Origin: JBBRMY01 sp038230595
GTDB lineage: Bacteria > Bacteroidota > Ignavibacteria > Tepidaquicellales > Tepidaquicellaceae
Assembly: GCA_038230595.1 (NCBI GenBank)
Contig: JBBRMY010000123.1
Span: 1 to 7,546 of the forward strand
Reading direction: 5' to 3'
DNA: 7,546 nucleotides
This document shows positions 6,653 to 7,546 of the stretch, piece by piece (position 1 is the stretch's first letter; every line of letters starts with the position of its first letter). The notes beneath the pieces were generated by a model that saw only the letters and a program-made list of their open reading frames with translations, was not told where the DNA came from and did no database searches. A program made the position numbers and the translations under genes.

Positions 6653-7546
6653 TTACTTCACAAGCAGCATTTTCTTTGTCAATGATGTTGTTCCTGCCGT
6701 AAGCTTGTAAAAATAAATTCCACTGCTTAAACCAGAAGCATTGAAATCAGTTCTGTATGAACCTGCTGTCAATGAGTTATCAATTAAAGTTGCTACTTCT
6801 TTTCCAAGCATATTGTAGATCTTTAATGTTACTAATCCAGTTCTTGGAACATCAAATTTAATTGTAGTTTCAGGATTGAATGGATTTGGATAATTCTGAG
6901 AAAGCATAAAATCAGAAGGTATGCTGTTTCCGATCTGCTGGACTCCTAAACTTCCGCCTTCATCTTGATATCTTTTTGCGAAATCCTGGAAATACTGATT
7001 AACGATCAATGAATCATGGATCATAATTATTTCTTCATCGTTGCTTGTTGTACCAACTGATGAAAAATTATATGATCCTGTTTCTATAATAGGATCACTT
7101 GAAGCCATGTCTGCATCGATCATCATGTATTTGCTGTGCAAAAGCCCGATCTGGTGCTCAAGTAATACAGGTGCCGGTGGAACCCACGGTGTTGTACCGC
7201 CTGTTCCTGACATTTCTGGATAAACACTTGTAGTTGCTGTCCCGTCACTAATATCGAAGACTCCTTTTACAAGTTTTAAAGGTGGATTGAACTGAGCTCT
7301 CATTTTATTTGCGATCTGGAATCTTGTAAAAGTATAAGCGCAGAAATAAATTGACCTGTTAGTGTTGAACTGGATCATATTCTCTATTTGAGTAGAAACA
7401 TTATCCGAAGGAGAAAAATATTGGTTTACTTGCTTTCCTTTTATAAAGAACAAATGTGGTGTATTGTCCAGCTTTAGTGCACCGAATTTTGCTCTGGCAG
7501 GATCATTTATCTCTGTATGCGATCCCCACATTTCTTCAAATTCTCT
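6653..7546 (-). CDS. Secreted phospholipase D-like protein with T9SS sorting domain (5' end outside window)
   Basis: The last 297 codons of a gene entering from the right edge. The frame stays open through 7546 (five codons before the Met at 7531 read REFEE), so that Met is internal. Numbering from it: the EFEEMWG segment and TPHLFFIKGKQV...YFSPSDN (24-43) are typical of the middle of PLD-superfamily enzymes. One full HKD site follows: H132-S-K134-x4-D139, then GSYNFS at 152-157 and N164/E166-E167. PLD enzymes use two such sites; the first would lie in the missing part. About 95-125 is a Gly/Thr/Pro-rich insertion. Residues 206-292 form a type A T9SS C-terminal sorting domain (NYPNPFNPET, KIYNMLGKEV, LSSGIYFYKL, final KKMLLVK), so the protein should be exported across the outer membrane and its tail removed. 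It could be a phosphodiesterase acting on lipid or nucleic acid; the substrate is not readable. Confidence 0.88.
   Translation of the reverse strand, partial: REFEEMWGSHTEINDPARAKFGALKLDNTPHLFFIKGKQVNQYFSPSDNVSTQIENMIQFNTNRSIYFCAYTFTRFQIANKMRAQFNPPLKLVKGVFDISDGTATTSVYPEMSGTGGTTPWVPPAPVLLEHQIGLLHSKYMMIDADMASSDPIIETGSYNFSSVGTTSNDEEIIMIHDSLIVNQYFQDFAKRYQDEGGSLGVQQIGNSIPSDFMLSQNYPNPFNPETTIKFDVPRTGLVTLKIYNMLGKEVATLIDNSLTAGSYRTDFNASGLSSGIYFYKLTAGTTSLTKKMLLVK

Noticed and set aside
6653..7531. Starting the PLD-like gene at the Met at 7531
   Set aside because: The frame stays open to the window edge and the residues just before (REFEE) continue the family pattern, so this Met is internal and the gene is partial.

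Overview
The window is an AT-rich stretch with every convincing gene on the minus strand. It most likely comes from the Bacteroidota / Ignavibacteriota side of the FCB group. Three things point there: a textbook type IX secretion (T9SS/Por) C-terminal sorting domain on the gene at the right edge (with an NYPNPFNPET-type opening), start codons that mostly lack a Shine-Dalgarno sequence and have A/T-rich leaders, and the family types present. The exact phylum is an inference.

Reading in the direction of transcription (right to left): the window opens with the 3' part of a secreted phospholipase D-like protein with a T9SS sorting tail (6653-7546, 5' end outside). It is closed by a strong intrinsic terminator (about 6581-6621). 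A roughly 200-base spacer follows, with odd repeated GACCT/AGGTC words and a weak candidate promoter. Then comes a tight co-directional run: a membrane-anchored three-PASTA protein (5441-6373), ribulose-phosphate 3-epimerase rpe (4773-5441, 1-base overlap), the bifunctional NAD(P)HX epimerase/dehydratase nnr (3210-4763), a VanZ-like membrane protein (2812-3213, 4-base overlap, TTG start), complex I subunit nuoN (1348-2772), a COG4867-like von Willebrand A protein (246-1337), and the start of an exported DUF1207-like protein (1-230, TTG start, 3' end outside).

Spacings inside the run are -4 to +39 bases and I see no terminator within it, so it could be one operon. The jobs are mixed: pentose-phosphate/carbon metabolism (rpe), repair of damaged NAD(P)H (nnr), NADH oxidation (nuoN), and envelope or unknown functions (PASTA, VanZ, VWA, DUF1207). 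The only visible functional thread is NADH: Nnr repairs hydrated NAD(P)H and NuoN belongs to the enzyme that oxidises NADH. That link is an inference.

I do not see a clearly new biological system here. The points most worth checking are nuoN standing apart from the other nuo genes, the VWA gene without its usual AAA+ ATPase partner beside it, the T9SS-exported PLD enzyme, and the repeat-like spacer at 6427-6580.
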